NCBI RefSeq assembly: GCF_026625605.1
Contig: NZ_CP113054.1
Coordinates: 496,001 to 560,000, forward strand
Reading direction: 5' to 3'
Length of the DNA: 64,000 bases
From: Luteolibacter sp. SL250
Lineage (GTDB): Bacteria; Verrucomicrobiota; Verrucomicrobiia; Verrucomicrobiales; Akkermansiaceae
Numbering within the stretch: position 1 is the stretch's first letter; the number at the start of each line of letters is the position of its first letter. Of this stretch, positions 17,715-25,660 are shown one piece after another. The position numbers were made by a program, and so were the translations under genes. Below the pieces are notes generated by a model. The model saw nothing but the letters and a program-made list of their open reading frames with translations. It was not told where the DNA came from and did no database searches.

Positions 17715-18059
17715 TCAGCCCCGTGACACTTCCCGCAGCCACCGTTCATGGGCCCAGACGCCCCATACCACGCCCGCGAGGCCGAGGGTGAGGAGGAAGG
17801 TCGGAAGGACGAACATCATCCGCGCGGCCGGGTCTCCGGGCAGATCCAGCATCCCGGCCGCAGCCATATGGTTCCGGAACAGGACGATGAGGCGGGCCGT
17901 CAGAAGGGCGATGGCACCCGCAGCCATGATGGTTCCTCCCCATGAACCCCGCTGTTGGGCCAACCGCACCGCGGAAAGGCTGATCAGGCCGAGGCCGATC
18001 ACTCCGAGACAGTCCATGAGAAAGCTGCCTTTGACGATGGTCTCAAACAACAGATTCAT
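17715..18059 (-). CDS. Small membrane protein, function unknown
   Basis: 114 residues with three hydrophobic helices: about 12-30 (FLMDCLGVIGLGLISLSAV), 38-60 (GGTIMAAGAIALLTARLIVLF) and 78-102 (MMFVLPTFLLTLGLAGVVWGVW). No catalytic motif is seen. Its start overlaps the end of the upstream membrane-protein gene by 17 bp, so the two are likely made together and may form one complex (inference). Confidence 0.6.
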   Translation of the reverse strand: MNLLFETIVKGSFLMDCLGVIGLGLISLSAVRLAQQRGSWGGTIMAAGAIALLTARLIVLFRNHMAAAGMLDLPGDPAARMMFVLPTFLLTLGLAGVVWGVWAHERWLREVSRG

Positions 18060-18459
18060 GGGCGGATACCGTGGGGGAATCGGGTGATACGGCGGCTGCA
18101 GCCTTCCGCGGAACGGCTTGGGGGAAAATTCCGGAGTGCATCGCCACTCCGATGCCGAAGACCAGCCAGCCGCTGTTCATCAGCACCATCCGCACCGTGT
18201 GCCAGGCGAGCGCGGCTTCCAGATTGGTGGTATGGGGATCATGGATGGACCCGATCAATCCGGCTTCGTACGCCGGCAGGACCACGGCATAGCCGAACCC
18301 GAGCATCAAGCTTCCGGTGATCATCAGGCGTGTGGACCACTCCCGGGCGGTTCCCGCCAGCCGGAGAACGAAGATCACCAGGGAGATCCCCATGACGATC
18401 AGAAAGACCGGCCGCGCCGCGTCAATCGATGCAAGGGTTCCTGCTGCTCCACCAGTCAT
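18043..18459 (-). CDS. Membrane protein with four predicted helices, function unknown
   Basis: 138 residues. Hydrophobic segments lie at about 17-36 (PVFLIVMGISLVIFVLRLAG), 44-66, 85-105 and 107-118 (LVFGIGVAMHSGIFP). A conserved-looking polar stretch SIHDPHTTNLEAALAWHTVR lies between helices and holds two histidines that could bind a ligand. I do not recognise a family. The gene overlaps the next membrane-protein gene and has a reasonable promoter upstream. Confidence 0.6.
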   Translation of the reverse strand: MTGGAAGTLASIDAARPVFLIVMGISLVIFVLRLAGTAREWSTRLMITGSLMLGFGYAVVLPAYEAGLIGSIHDPHTTNLEAALAWHTVRMVLMNSGWLVFGIGVAMHSGIFPQAVPRKAAAAVSPDSPTVSAHESVV

Positions 18460-18845
18460 TGAACCTACGTCATCACGTTATAACTCATTGATCAATAATA
18501 TATTATAAGGCAATACCGTGATTTCAATCCATCCGGAAATTAAGGATGCTCTAATTGCGCGAAGCTTCCTGAAATTGCGCATTCCCTAACGAGATTCCCT
18601 TGGTGCCTAGAAATCAGCGGGATGTTTGAAGCCGCGGAACGCTTCCGCTGAATTGGATTTTCGATAGGATCGCAGCCAAAAGGGCGGGTCGGCCGGGAAA
18701 TTCGACCGGATAATTTTTTATGGAAGATGGGTCCGGGGCTGCTCCCGGGCGGTGCGAAGGGCCGGATTTCCGGTCAATCCGACTGGGGTGCCCATCCGCA
18801 AACCCCTTGCGTCCGTGCGGAATTCCGCCTAAGCCCCGTCCCGTC
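18460..18845. other. AT-rich divergent intergenic region before lysS
   Basis: The 386 bp between the membrane-protein gene and lysS contain an AT-rich core (about 18470-18600). AATTGCGC occurs twice about 15 bp apart near 18553-18583. No open frame, tRNA or known leader motif is apparent. An open frame runs upstream of the lysS ATG from 18720, but its codons do not look like a lysyl-tRNA synthetase N-terminus. Confidence 0.5.
18500..18527 (-). promoter_or_regulatory. Putative sigma70-type promoter for the small membrane-protein pair
   Basis: On the minus strand TTGAAA (18522-18527) is followed after 16 bp by TAATAT (18500-18505), 41 bp before the start codon at 18459. The region is unusually AT-rich for this genome. 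Prediction by eye only. Confidence 0.4.
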
Positions 18846-20321
18846 ATGAGCGAAGCCGCCCCGCAGCAGCCCCAATCCACCGAAGCCGAACTGATCGCCG
18901 TCCGTCGTGAGAAACTGGCGAAACTGCGCGAGTTGGGCGTGGACCCGTATGGTGCGCGCTTTGAGACCACCACCACACCGGAAGCCCTCCGTGCGGAATT
19001 CGTGGAAGGTGTGCAGGTCAAGGTCGCCGGCCGTCTCACGGCCATCCGGGACATGGGGAAGTCCATCTTCTTCCAGCTTGCGGACGTGCACGGTTCCATC
19101 CAAGGCTATTTGGGCATCAAAGGCTTGAGCGAGGAAAAGGCGGCCGCCTGGAAGTGCCTGGACCGCGGCGACTGGATCGGCATCGAGGGGGAAACCTTCA
19201 TCACCCGGACCGGGGAGCCGACCATCAAGGTCGGCGACTTCACCGTGCTTTCCAAGGCGCTGCGCCCCATGCCGGACAAGTGGCATGGGGTCGCCGACCG
19301 TGAGATCAAATACCGCAAGCGCCACCTCGATCTGATGGGCAACGAGGAGAGCGCGAAGCTGTTCGTGACCCGCTCGCTGATGCTGGCGGAGATCCGCCGT
19401 TTCTTCCAGGACCGCGGTTTCCTCGAAGTGGAGACGCCGATGCTGCAGGACGTCGCCGGTGGAGCCGCGGCCCGCCCGTTCGAGACCTTCCACAACGCGC
19501 TCGGCATGCCGCTGACCATGCGGATCGCCCCGGAGTTGTTCCTGAAGCGTCTGCTGGTCGGTGGATTCACCAAAATTTTCGAACTCAACCGGAACTTCCG
19601 CAACGAGGGCATCTCCCGCCGCCACAATCCGGAGTTCACCATGCTGGAGGCCTACTGGGCCTTCTCCGACTTCAAGGAAATGGCGGATCTGGTTGAGGAA
19701 ATGACCTGCCATCTCGCGGAAAAGTTCTGCGGAGGCCTGAAGATCGAGCACAAGGATGAGGAGGGCAACGTCACCCGCACCATCGACCTCAGCCGTCCGT
19801 GGAAGCGCGCGCGCTATGATGATCTCATCGCCGGTGCCGCCGGTGCGGACTTCTTCACCATCACACCGGAAGGCCGCCGCCAGCGCTGCGAGGAACTGGG
19901 CGTGCAGATCTCCCCGGAGATGGAGGACCATGAGGTGATCCAGCAGGTGTTCGAGAAGCTGGTGGAGGAGAAGACCTTCGACCCGTGCTTCGTCACCCAC
20001 GTCGCCAGCGAGCTGGTGCCGCTGGCGAAGGTCTCACCGGGCGGAAAGACCGTGGAGGTCTATGAACTCATCATCAACGGCCAGGAGATTTCCCCCGGCT
20101 ACTCGGAACTCAATGACCCCGACGTCCAGCGGGAGCGCCTGGAGGTCCAGTCCGGTGAGGAGACCCACAAGATCGACTATGACTTCATCGAGACACTGGA
20201 GCACGGCATGCCACCCGCGGGCGGCATCGGCATCGGCATCGACCGTCTGGTGATGATGCTGACCGGCGCACCGACCATCCGCGACGTGGTGCTGTTCCCG
20301 CTGCTGAAGCGGAAGGAGTAA
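18846..20321 (+). CDS. lysS: Lysyl-tRNA synthetase, class II
   Basis: 491 residues. An N-terminal OB-fold anticodon-binding domain (about 55-165, VAGRLTAIRDMGKSIFFQLAD) precedes the class II core. Motif 1 is in FLEVETPML, motif 2 in NRNFRNEGISRRHNPEFTMLEAY and motif 3 in GIGIGIDRLVMMLTG. GGAAARPFETFHNAL and RIAPELFLKRL are signature LysRS strings. It charges tRNA-Lys with lysine. The ATG at 18846 matches the family start (MSEAAPQQ...). The stop codon TAA abuts a REP-like element. Confidence 0.95.
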   Translation: MSEAAPQQPQSTEAELIAVRREKLAKLRELGVDPYGARFETTTTPEALRAEFVEGVQVKVAGRLTAIRDMGKSIFFQLADVHGSIQGYLGIKGLSEEKAAAWKCLDRGDWIGIEGETFITRTGEPTIKVGDFTVLSKALRPMPDKWHGVADREIKYRKRHLDLMGNEESAKLFVTRSLMLAEIRRFFQDRGFLEVETPMLQDVAGGAAARPFETFHNALGMPLTMRIAPELFLKRLLVGGFTKIFELNRNFRNEGISRRHNPEFTMLEAYWAFSDFKEMADLVEEMTCHLAEKFCGGLKIEHKDEEGNVTRTIDLSRPWKRARYDDLIAGAAGADFFTITPEGRRQRCEELGVQISPEMEDHEVIQQVFEKLVEEKTFDPCFVTHVASELVPLAKVSPGGKTVEVYELIINGQEISPGYSELNDPDVQRERLEVQSGEETHKIDYDFIETLEHGMPPAGGIGIGIDRLVMMLTGAPTIRDVVLFPLLKRKE

Positions 20322-20364
20322 GGAGGTAGGACACTCCTGTCCTACGGCGGCATTGGCGAATCAT
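20320..20364 (+). repeat. REP-like extragenic element, copy A
   Basis: A hairpin TAGGACA-CTCC-TGTCCTA (20327-20344) is followed by CGGCGGCATTGGCGAATCAT. The same architecture recurs at 46299-46380 and, inverted, at 46464-46510, with the stem bases next to the core changed in a paired way (TA/TA here, AA/TT and GG/CC there). It starts at the lysS stop codon. Confidence 0.75.
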
Positions 20365-20374
20365 CAAGGATTCA

Positions 20375-20412
20375 CCGCAAAGTCGCAAAGGCCGCGAAGG
20401 TGGCGCAAAGGC
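20375..20412. repeat. Degenerate CGCAAAG tandem motif
   Basis: CGCAAAG occurs three times and CGCGAAGG once within 38 bp downstream of the lysS REP element. Short CGCAAAG-type extragenic repeats are seen in many environmental bacterial genomes. No coding or regulatory role can be read from the sequence. Confidence 0.45.
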
Positions 20413-20483
20413 CAGAGAGGGATTTATTCAGTCTCTTCTCTTCCTGAAACTGAACACTGAAAACTTCTCCTCCTTGTTCTCTC

Positions 20484-21278
20484 TCAGTGCCTCAGCAACC
20501 GCTTGGCGGTGGACTCATCCAGCAGGCGCATGGCGGAGATTTCCGGCAGGCGTGCTTCCAGGATCTGGCGTGCCGTCTCCAGCGCGGGGTAGGGCGTCCG
20601 GCGGAACTCGACGATGCGTGTGTCCGAGTCCCAGGTGATCCATGCCGCCCGCTCGTCCAGATCGCGAGGCTGGCCGACGGAGCCGACCAGCACCGCGCAG
20701 ACCGCACCTTCCGGCAGCAGGATCTTTGAATAGTCCACCCGCTTTGCGATGACCCCGGCCGCCGACCGGCGGGTGAAGAACGTCTGCTGGTGGGTATGGC
20801 CGAAGAAGCCGATGCCGTAGCCCTTCTCTTCCAGAATATCCATGGTGGGCGCCGCGTCCCCGGAAGTATGCAGGTAGGGCCAGGTCTCGGCGAAGTGGAG
20901 GGAGGCATGGCTGAGGATGCCGCCGGGAACCTCCATGTAGCCGGGCAGGTCCGCCAGCCAGCGGGCATTGTCCGGGCTCAGGGTACGTGCGGCATGGACC
21001 ACCCCCGCCCACACGGGATTGTGTGTCCAGCCGTTGCCGCCGGGGATGTTCTCCTCATTCGCGACCACGGCGTTCGTATAGTAGTCATGGTTGCCTAGGA
21101 CACTGCGCCCGCCATGGTGGCGCACCAGGTCCACGCACTCCTCCGCCTTTGCGGCATACCCCACCGTGTCACCCCCGAAATAGATCTCCGTGATCCCGGA
21201 CTTCCGCACCTCTTCCAGGACCGCGGTCAGGGCCGGTAAATTTGCGTGGATGTCAGACAGAATCGCGATTCTCGGCAT
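20484..21278 (-). CDS. Calcineurin-like metallophosphoesterase
   Basis: 264 residues from the ATG at 21278 (MPRIAILSD); an ATG at 21290 would add four residues. The metal-site motifs appear in family order: [21 protein letters not shown], a His in LSHASLH and GHTHQQ. The set is complete, so a dinuclear-metal phosphoesterase of the YfcE/small Ser/Thr-phosphatase-like branch is likely. The substrate is unknown. It is convergent with lysS and divergent from rplU. Confidence 0.85.
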   Translation of the reverse strand: MPRIAILSDIHANLPALTAVLEEVRKSGITEIYFGGDTVGYAAKAEECVDLVRHHGGRSVLGNHDYYTNAVVANEENIPGGNGWTHNPVWAGVVHAARTLSPDNARWLADLPGYMEVPGGILSHASLHFAETWPYLHTSGDAAPTMDILEEKGYGIGFFGHTHQQTFFTRRSAAGVIAKRVDYSKILLPEGAVCAVLVGSVGQPRDLDERAAWITWDSDTRIVEFRRTPYPALETARQILEARLPEISAMRLLDESTAKRLLRH

Positions 21279-21367
21279 TGCCAAGACCATAGGGGGGAGG
21301 TCCAGCCCGTGCCAAGAGCGAGATTCTAAAAAAAATCCTTGCCCGGCTGCGGGGGTCGTGTTCTCTT

Positions 21368-21392
21368 CCCCGCCCCGTCCGAAAAGGCGGGG
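21368..21392 (+). promoter_or_regulatory. Hairpin in the rplU leader
   Basis: CCCCGCC (21368-21374) pairs with GGCGGGG (21386-21392) across an 11-nt loop, 24 nt before the rplU start. L21 operons often carry leader structures used for feedback by L21; whether this is one is an inference. Confidence 0.35.
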
Positions 21393-21416
21393 CTGAATTC
21401 TTTTCCCTATCCGGCC

Positions 21417-21731
21417 ATGGCCTACGCAGTGATCAAAACCGGCGGTAAGCAATACCGCGTCCAACAAGGCGACAAACTCGACGTCGAGAAGCTCGACGCC
21501 GAAGTCGATTCCGAAATCACCTTCGACGAGATCCTTCTCGTTGGCGAAGGCGACAGCGTGAAAATCGGCTCCCCGTCGGTTGCCGGCGCTTCCGTCACCG
21601 CAAAGGTCGTCAGCCAGTTCCGTGGCCCGAAAGGCGTTGCTTTCAAGTTCAAGCGCCGCAAAGGTTTCCACAAGACCATCGGTTTCCGCCGTGCCCTCAC
21701 CCGCCTCGAGATCACCTCGATCGCAGGCTAA
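21417..21731 (+). CDS. rplU: 50S ribosomal protein L21
   Basis: 104 residues, normal length. [19 protein letters not shown] is the standard L21 start; [21 protein letters not shown] is the C-terminal rRNA-binding block, recognisable as [13 protein letters not shown]. It binds 23S rRNA in the large subunit. rpmA follows after 28 bp, the usual rplU-rpmA order. Confidence 0.97.
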   Translation: MAYAVIKTGGKQYRVQQGDKLDVEKLDAEVDSEITFDEILLVGEGDSVKIGSPSVAGASVTAKVVSQFRGPKGVAFKFKRRKGFHKTIGFRRALTRLEITSIAG

Positions 21732-21759
21732 TCCTGAAATTCCCACCCTCTCCTGACAC

Positions 21760-22014
21760 ATGGCCCATAAAAAAGGACAAGGTTCCGTCAAGAACGGACG
21801 CGACTCCCGCAGCAAGCGCCTCGGCGTGAAAAAGTTCGGCAGCCAAGCCGTCATCGCCGGTAACATCCTCATCCGCCAGCGCGGAACGAAGGTGCACCCG
21901 GGTGTCGGTGTCGGCATCGGCCGCGACCACACGCTCTTCGCCCTCGTCGATGGCCGCGTTTCCTTCGACCGCGAAGGCCGCCGCGTGAACGTCGTCGCAG
22001 CCGCAGCGAACTGA
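21760..22014 (+). CDS. rpmA: 50S ribosomal protein L27
   Basis: 84 residues. [16 protein letters not shown] followed by [16 protein letters not shown] and [15 protein letters not shown] is diagnostic of L27, whose N-terminus reaches the peptidyl-transferase centre. There is no cleavable Firmicutes-type N-terminal extension. It is followed by a strong terminator. Confidence 0.97.
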   Translation: MAHKKGQGSVKNGRDSRSKRLGVKKFGSQAVIAGNILIRQRGTKVHPGVGVGIGRDHTLFALVDGRVSFDREGRRVNVVAAAAN

Positions 22015-22037
22015 GATCAGGTTTCCTGAGATTTCCG

Positions 22038-22068
22038 AAAGCCGCTTCCTGAAAAGGGAGCGGCTTTT
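22038..22068 (+). terminator. Rho-independent terminator of rplU-rpmA
   Basis: AAAGCCGCTTCC pairs with GGGAGCGGCTTT around a short A-rich loop, followed by a run of T residues ending at 22070. Confidence 0.9.
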
Positions 22069-22139
22069 TTGTGGGCATCCGCTGGTAGGGGGAGGAGTGC
22101 TTGTTTCCGGCCAACTCTCGTGGGTTGGTGGGATCCGGA

Positions 22140-22226
22140 ATGATAATCGCAGGTCGCGGATTATCATCTTAACCTGATGATCAGGAGTTGTGGGGTAATT
22201 TGCCTCGTGGGACCCTTCGTGGGTCC
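22140..22226. repeat. Three consecutive small inverted repeats downstream of rpmA/lpxL
   Basis: ATGATAATC/GATTATCAT (22140-22148 with 22159-22167), the palindrome CCTGATGATCAGG (22173-22185) and GGACCC/GGGTCC (22210-22215 with 22221-22226) follow one another between the convergent rpmA and lpxL genes. The last could end lpxL transcription. No other role is evident. Confidence 0.45.
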
Positions 22227-22235
22227 TGTCGGTCC

Positions 22236-23147
22236 TCAGCGGTAGACATTCGGCAGCCCTTTGCCGCGTCGCTTGAACCGGCGGTGCATCCAGAAGTATT
22301 GCTCCGGAGCGCGCTGGATCTGGTCTTCGATCAGGCGGTTGATGCGGATGGCGTCCTCATTCGCATCATCAGTGGGAAAGTTCTCCAGAGCGGGCAGGAT
22401 CTCCAGCCGGTAGCTGCCATCCTCCATGCGGAAGCCGAAGTAGGGTACCACGGCGGCCCCTGACATCTGGGCGATCTTGCTGGTGGCGGTGTTCGTCAAC
22501 GCCGGCACACCGAAGAACGGCAGGATGGCGGCGAACTTGCTCTTCTTTCCCTGGTCCGGGGCATACCAGATGGTGGCGCCGTCCCGGAGGCCGCGCAGCA
22601 GGCCGCGGAGGTCATCCATGGGGATGGCGGGTTTCATCTTGGCCACCCGGTGCTTGTACATCTCATGGGCGATGACCCGGTTGTCCGGCTCCCGGTAAAG
22701 GCCGCCCATGGGAATGTTGTCCACGAAGAAGCGGCCGCAGATTTCCAGGGTGGTGAAATGGGCGGTCAGGAGCAAGGCGCCCCGGCCGCCTTCGGAAGCG
22801 GCCTCCAGGTTCTCCCTGCCGATGATGGTGAAGGGTGGCAGCTTTTCATCCGGGCCCCACCAGGCCATCCCGGTTTCAAAAATTCCGATGCCCATGGACT
22901 CGTAGTGGGCGAGCGCGAGAGCGTGGCGCTCCGCCCGGGACTTCTCCGGAAAGCAGAGATCCAGATTCACGGAGACGATCTTGCGCCGCAGCCGGACGAC
23001 GTGGAAAATGAGGCGGCCGAAGAACCTGCCGAGGCGCACCTGAGCGGTCCACGGCAGCTTGCATAGCTGCCGGAAAAGCCACACCCCGGCCCAGGTGGGC
23101 CAGAGGGAGGGGCTGTGCAGGGAGACGGATCGGTCGCGGGACGCCAT
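22236..23147 (-). CDS. lpxL: Lipid A biosynthesis lauroyl-type acyltransferase (LpxL/HtrB family)
   Basis: 303 residues. A hydrophobic N-terminal segment (about 15-30) leads to the acyltransferase fold. The catalytic H-x4-E/D motif is AHFTTLE (about residues 128-134). GLYREPDN, WYAPDQGKKSK, FFGVPALTNTATSKIAQMSGAAVVPYF and PEQYFWMHRRFKRR are LpxL-family landmarks. It should add a secondary acyl chain to lipid A at the inner membrane. DUF4254 lies 5 bp upstream on the same strand, and a GT9 enzyme diverges from that gene. Confidence 0.88.
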   Translation of the reverse strand: MASRDRSVSLHSPSLWPTWAGVWLFRQLCKLPWTAQVRLGRFFGRLIFHVVRLRRKIVSVNLDLCFPEKSRAERHALALAHYESMGIGIFETGMAWWGPDEKLPPFTIIGRENLEAASEGGRGALLLTAHFTTLEICGRFFVDNIPMGGLYREPDNRVIAHEMYKHRVAKMKPAIPMDDLRGLLRGLRDGATIWYAPDQGKKSKFAAILPFFGVPALTNTATSKIAQMSGAAVVPYFGFRMEDGSYRLEILPALENFPTDDANEDAIRINRLIEDQIQRAPEQYFWMHRRFKRRGKGLPNVYR

Positions 23148-23152
23148 GGCGG

Positions 23153-23746
23153 TTACGCCTTTGCCGCCGCTCCGTAGAGCTGCGGATTGAGCGCCGGGTC
23201 GTTGTACATCTTGAACTGGTAATAGACGCCGAAGGTCCGCCGTCCGGCGGCCACATCGTAGAGCAGTTCCGACAGGCTCTGCGTCAGGTCGGAGCGCTGG
23301 AGGCGGATGCGGGCCAGCTTTGCGGAGCAGTTCGAGCGGTGGGTGTCGTCGACATCCGTCCGCTCTGTTTCCTCATTCATGTGGAAATCCTTGAGGGCGA
23401 GGATGGAAAGCCGGTCGATGATCATGCCGGGAGTCTCCGAGTTGCGGGGGACGCCGGACTCCGCGGGTTCCAGCTCGCGGACCAGCACCTCGTCCATTTT
23501 TTCGATGAAGTTGTTCCGCTCCTGGTTGTAGCGGTCGATGGCGCGCTTCGCCTGGTGGACCCGTTCGGATCCCAGGTCATCCCGGCGGGCGATGTCTTCC
23601 TCGTGCCAGAGCTGGAAGTTCCGTTGATGATTTTCCTGCACCAACAGGAGGAATCCGTCGCCGGTGGCGGCGGGATCGACTTCGTGCCAGCGGGCGGTGA
23701 GATCGAGCTGGAGGGCGGCGATTTCGTTGGGATCGAATTTCATCAT
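23153..23746 (-). CDS. DUF4254-family protein
   Basis: 197 residues starting at an ATG doublet (23746 or 23743). The charged, all-helical sequence with LVQENHQRNFQLWHEEDIARR and RYNQERNNFIEKMDE matches the DUF4254 pattern. The biochemical role is unknown. DUF4254 genes are often found beside LPS and glycosyltransferase genes, as here: lpxL is 5 bp downstream and a GT9 gene is divergent. Confidence 0.8.
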   Translation of the reverse strand: MMKFDPNEIAALQLDLTARWHEVDPAATGDGFLLLVQENHQRNFQLWHEEDIARRDDLGSERVHQAKRAIDRYNQERNNFIEKMDEVLVRELEPAESGVPRNSETPGMIIDRLSILALKDFHMNEETERTDVDDTHRSNCSAKLARIRLQRSDLTQSLSELLYDVAAGRRTFGVYYQFKMYNDPALNPQLYGAAAKA

Positions 23747-23802
23747 GGGCAAGGAAAGCGGCCGTTTGTCGGTCGCGGCGGGCCTTTAGGATTGCAGGCC
23801 GG

Positions 23803-24801
23803 ATGGGGGGAAGCAAGCCTGCGTCCGTGCCCGGAAACGAGAAGCCCGCGACCCCGAAAAGCCTGCTGGTCATCAAGCCGTCGTCCCTCGGCGACATCGT
23901 GCACGGACTCCAGGTGGTGCAGAACGTGGCCCGCCAGTGGCCGGACTGCCGGATCACCTGGGTGGTGCGGGACCGCTTCGCCGGATTGGTGGAGGCCGCC
24001 CCGTTTATCCACGAAACCATCCACTACCACCGCAAGGAAGGCGTCCGCGGCTTGTGTAACGTGATGAAGGAACTGCGGGGCCGGAAGTTCGATCTCGCCT
24101 GGGACATGCAGGGTCTCGCCCGCTCCGGATTGATGATCGCCGCCGCGAAGGCGCGGCAGAAGTGGGGGCGTGCGGACAGCCGCGAGGGTGCCTCGCTTTT
24201 CTATGATGAAACCGTGGACCTGCCCGCCGGAGAAGGGCCGCATCATGCGGTGCCGATCCTCCAGGGCTTCCTGAAAGCCGCGGCGCTCGATCCTGAAATC
24301 CACTACCCGCTGGAACTGAACGCAGGACCGTCCTTCCCATGGGCATCGTTCTTTGATGAAGATCCCCGGAAGCTGTTCGTCATTTTCACGGACAGCCGCG
24401 GCGTGGGCAAGGAGTGGCCGAAGTTCGACCAACTGACCCACCTCATCTGGCAGCACATCCCTGGCAGCCGGGTGGCATGGTGTGCGGGAAAACCGGCATC
24501 ACCCGGCGGGGACATCCCGGAGGGGCGCTTCCTCAACCTGACCGGATGCCCGATGGATGAAATGATCGAGCTGGTCCGCCAGAAATCGACTTTCATCGGA
24601 AATGACAGCGGACCGATGCATCTTTCCGCTGCCCTCGGCAACCGGGTGCTGGCCATTTTCGGCCCCACCTCGCCCTCGCGTTTCGGCCCGTGGCCGCCGG
24701 GATCCCCTCGCACCGAGTCGGTTGTGGCTCCGGGCGGGGTGCTGATGGACCTGACCCCGGAAGCCGTACTGGAAGCGGTGGAGGGCCTTATTTTCCGTTA
24801 G
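23803..24801 (+). CDS. Glycosyltransferase family 9 (heptosyltransferase-like)
   Basis: 332 residues. The Rossmann start LLVIKPSSLGDIVHGL is the GT9 N-terminal signature. The C-terminal half contains LTGCPMDEMIELV and the donor-site block FIGNDSGPMHLSAALGNRVLAIFGPT. It probably transfers heptose or a related sugar to the LPS core on the cytoplasmic face. Its place beside lpxL fits this. The acceptor is unknown. Confidence 0.88.
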   Translation: MGGSKPASVPGNEKPATPKSLLVIKPSSLGDIVHGLQVVQNVARQWPDCRITWVVRDRFAGLVEAAPFIHETIHYHRKEGVRGLCNVMKELRGRKFDLAWDMQGLARSGLMIAAAKARQKWGRADSREGASLFYDETVDLPAGEGPHHAVPILQGFLKAAALDPEIHYPLELNAGPSFPWASFFDEDPRKLFVIFTDSRGVGKEWPKFDQLTHLIWQHIPGSRVAWCAGKPASPGGDIPEGRFLNLTGCPMDEMIELVRQKSTFIGNDSGPMHLSAALGNRVLAIFGPTSPSRFGPWPPGSPRTESVVAPGGVLMDLTPEAVLEAVEGLIFR

Positions 24802-24847
24802 GCGATCGCAGGTTGCGCGGAGTGTCCGCCCGGCTTACGGTTGTTAG

Positions 24848-25651
24848 ATGAAGGCTTGTCTCGCACTGCTGGTTCTCGCCGTGCTGCCGCTGCATGCGGA
24901 GACGGCGAAGAAGAAGGCCGCGCCTTCAAAGCCGAAGACGGCGGCCACGACCAGCACCCCCAAAGCAAAGGCGGATCTGGCGGTGAAGAAGGTCGCCAAA
25001 CTGGACGGAAAGGTGGCGAAGCCAGCCACGGAGAGCGCGCCGACGGAAGGCGCGGAGGCGGGAAAGAAGAGCCCGCACGGACAACCGGCGGTCATCGCCA
25101 CCACCGACCTGCTCGATTTCGAGACGCTTCCGGAGGACCGCAGGAAGTTGATCGAAGGGGCGATCACCGTGGCGAAGGAGTCGCCATGGCTGCCGTACAA
25201 GTTCGGCGGATCGAGTCCGGCGGATGGCGGGTTCGACTGTTCCGGCGCGATGTATTTCGTGATGAACAAGGCGGGCCTGAAGCCGCCGCGCACCTCCGCC
25301 GACCAATACCTGTGGCTGAAGGAAGCGGGCCGCCTCCATGAGACGCCCAGTGCTCCGCTGACGCTGGATCATCCGTCGCTCGCCGCGCTGAAGCCGGGAG
25401 ACCTGCTTTTCTGGGAAGGCACCTACACGCCGTCCGACGGCAGGGCGGTGAACATCACCCACGTGGCCATCTATCTGGGCCGGGAAAAGAAGGACAAGCG
25501 GCCGGTCATGATCAATGCGACGGACGGGCGGTCCTACCGTGGCAAGCAGGCGAATGGCTATGGCGTCTATGACTTCTACCTGCCGAAAGAGGGCAGCCGC
25601 GCGAAGTTTGCCGGTTACGGAACGCCGCCGGGAATCGCGGAGATGAAGTAG
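24848..25651 (+). CDS. NlpC/P60-family cell-wall hydrolase
   Basis: 267 residues. Signal peptide about 1-18, then a Lys/Ala/Pro-rich linker (about 19-80). The catalytic domain has Cys in GGFDCSGAMYFV, His in NITHVAIYLG and a further polar residue in VMINATDGRSYRG. These match the Cys-His dyad of NlpC/P60 enzymes that cut murein stem peptides. The basic linker may help bind the wall. It is convergent with the M56/PBP2-like sensor. Confidence 0.88.
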   Translation: MKACLALLVLAVLPLHAETAKKKAAPSKPKTAATTSTPKAKADLAVKKVAKLDGKVAKPATESAPTEGAEAGKKSPHGQPAVIATTDLLDFETLPEDRRKLIEGAITVAKESPWLPYKFGGSSPADGGFDCSGAMYFVMNKAGLKPPRTSADQYLWLKEAGRLHETPSAPLTLDHPSLAALKPGDLLFWEGTYTPSDGRAVNITHVAIYLGREKKDKRPVMINATDGRSYRGKQANGYGVYDFYLPKEGSRAKFAGYGTPPGIAEMK

Positions 25652-25660
25652 GAATGCCGC

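Noticed and set aside
16000..18087. 695-codon plus-strand open frame across hflX and the L,D-transpeptidase
   Set aside because: It runs antisense to two recognised genes and shows no domain.
18720..18845. N-terminal extension of lysS
   Set aside because: The 42 extra codons do not resemble any LysRS; the ATG at 18846 gives the normal start.
21279..21932. Long upstream extension of the metallophosphoesterase over rplU and rpmA
   Set aside because: It would be antisense to two ribosomal-protein genes; the phosphoesterase fold begins at 21278.
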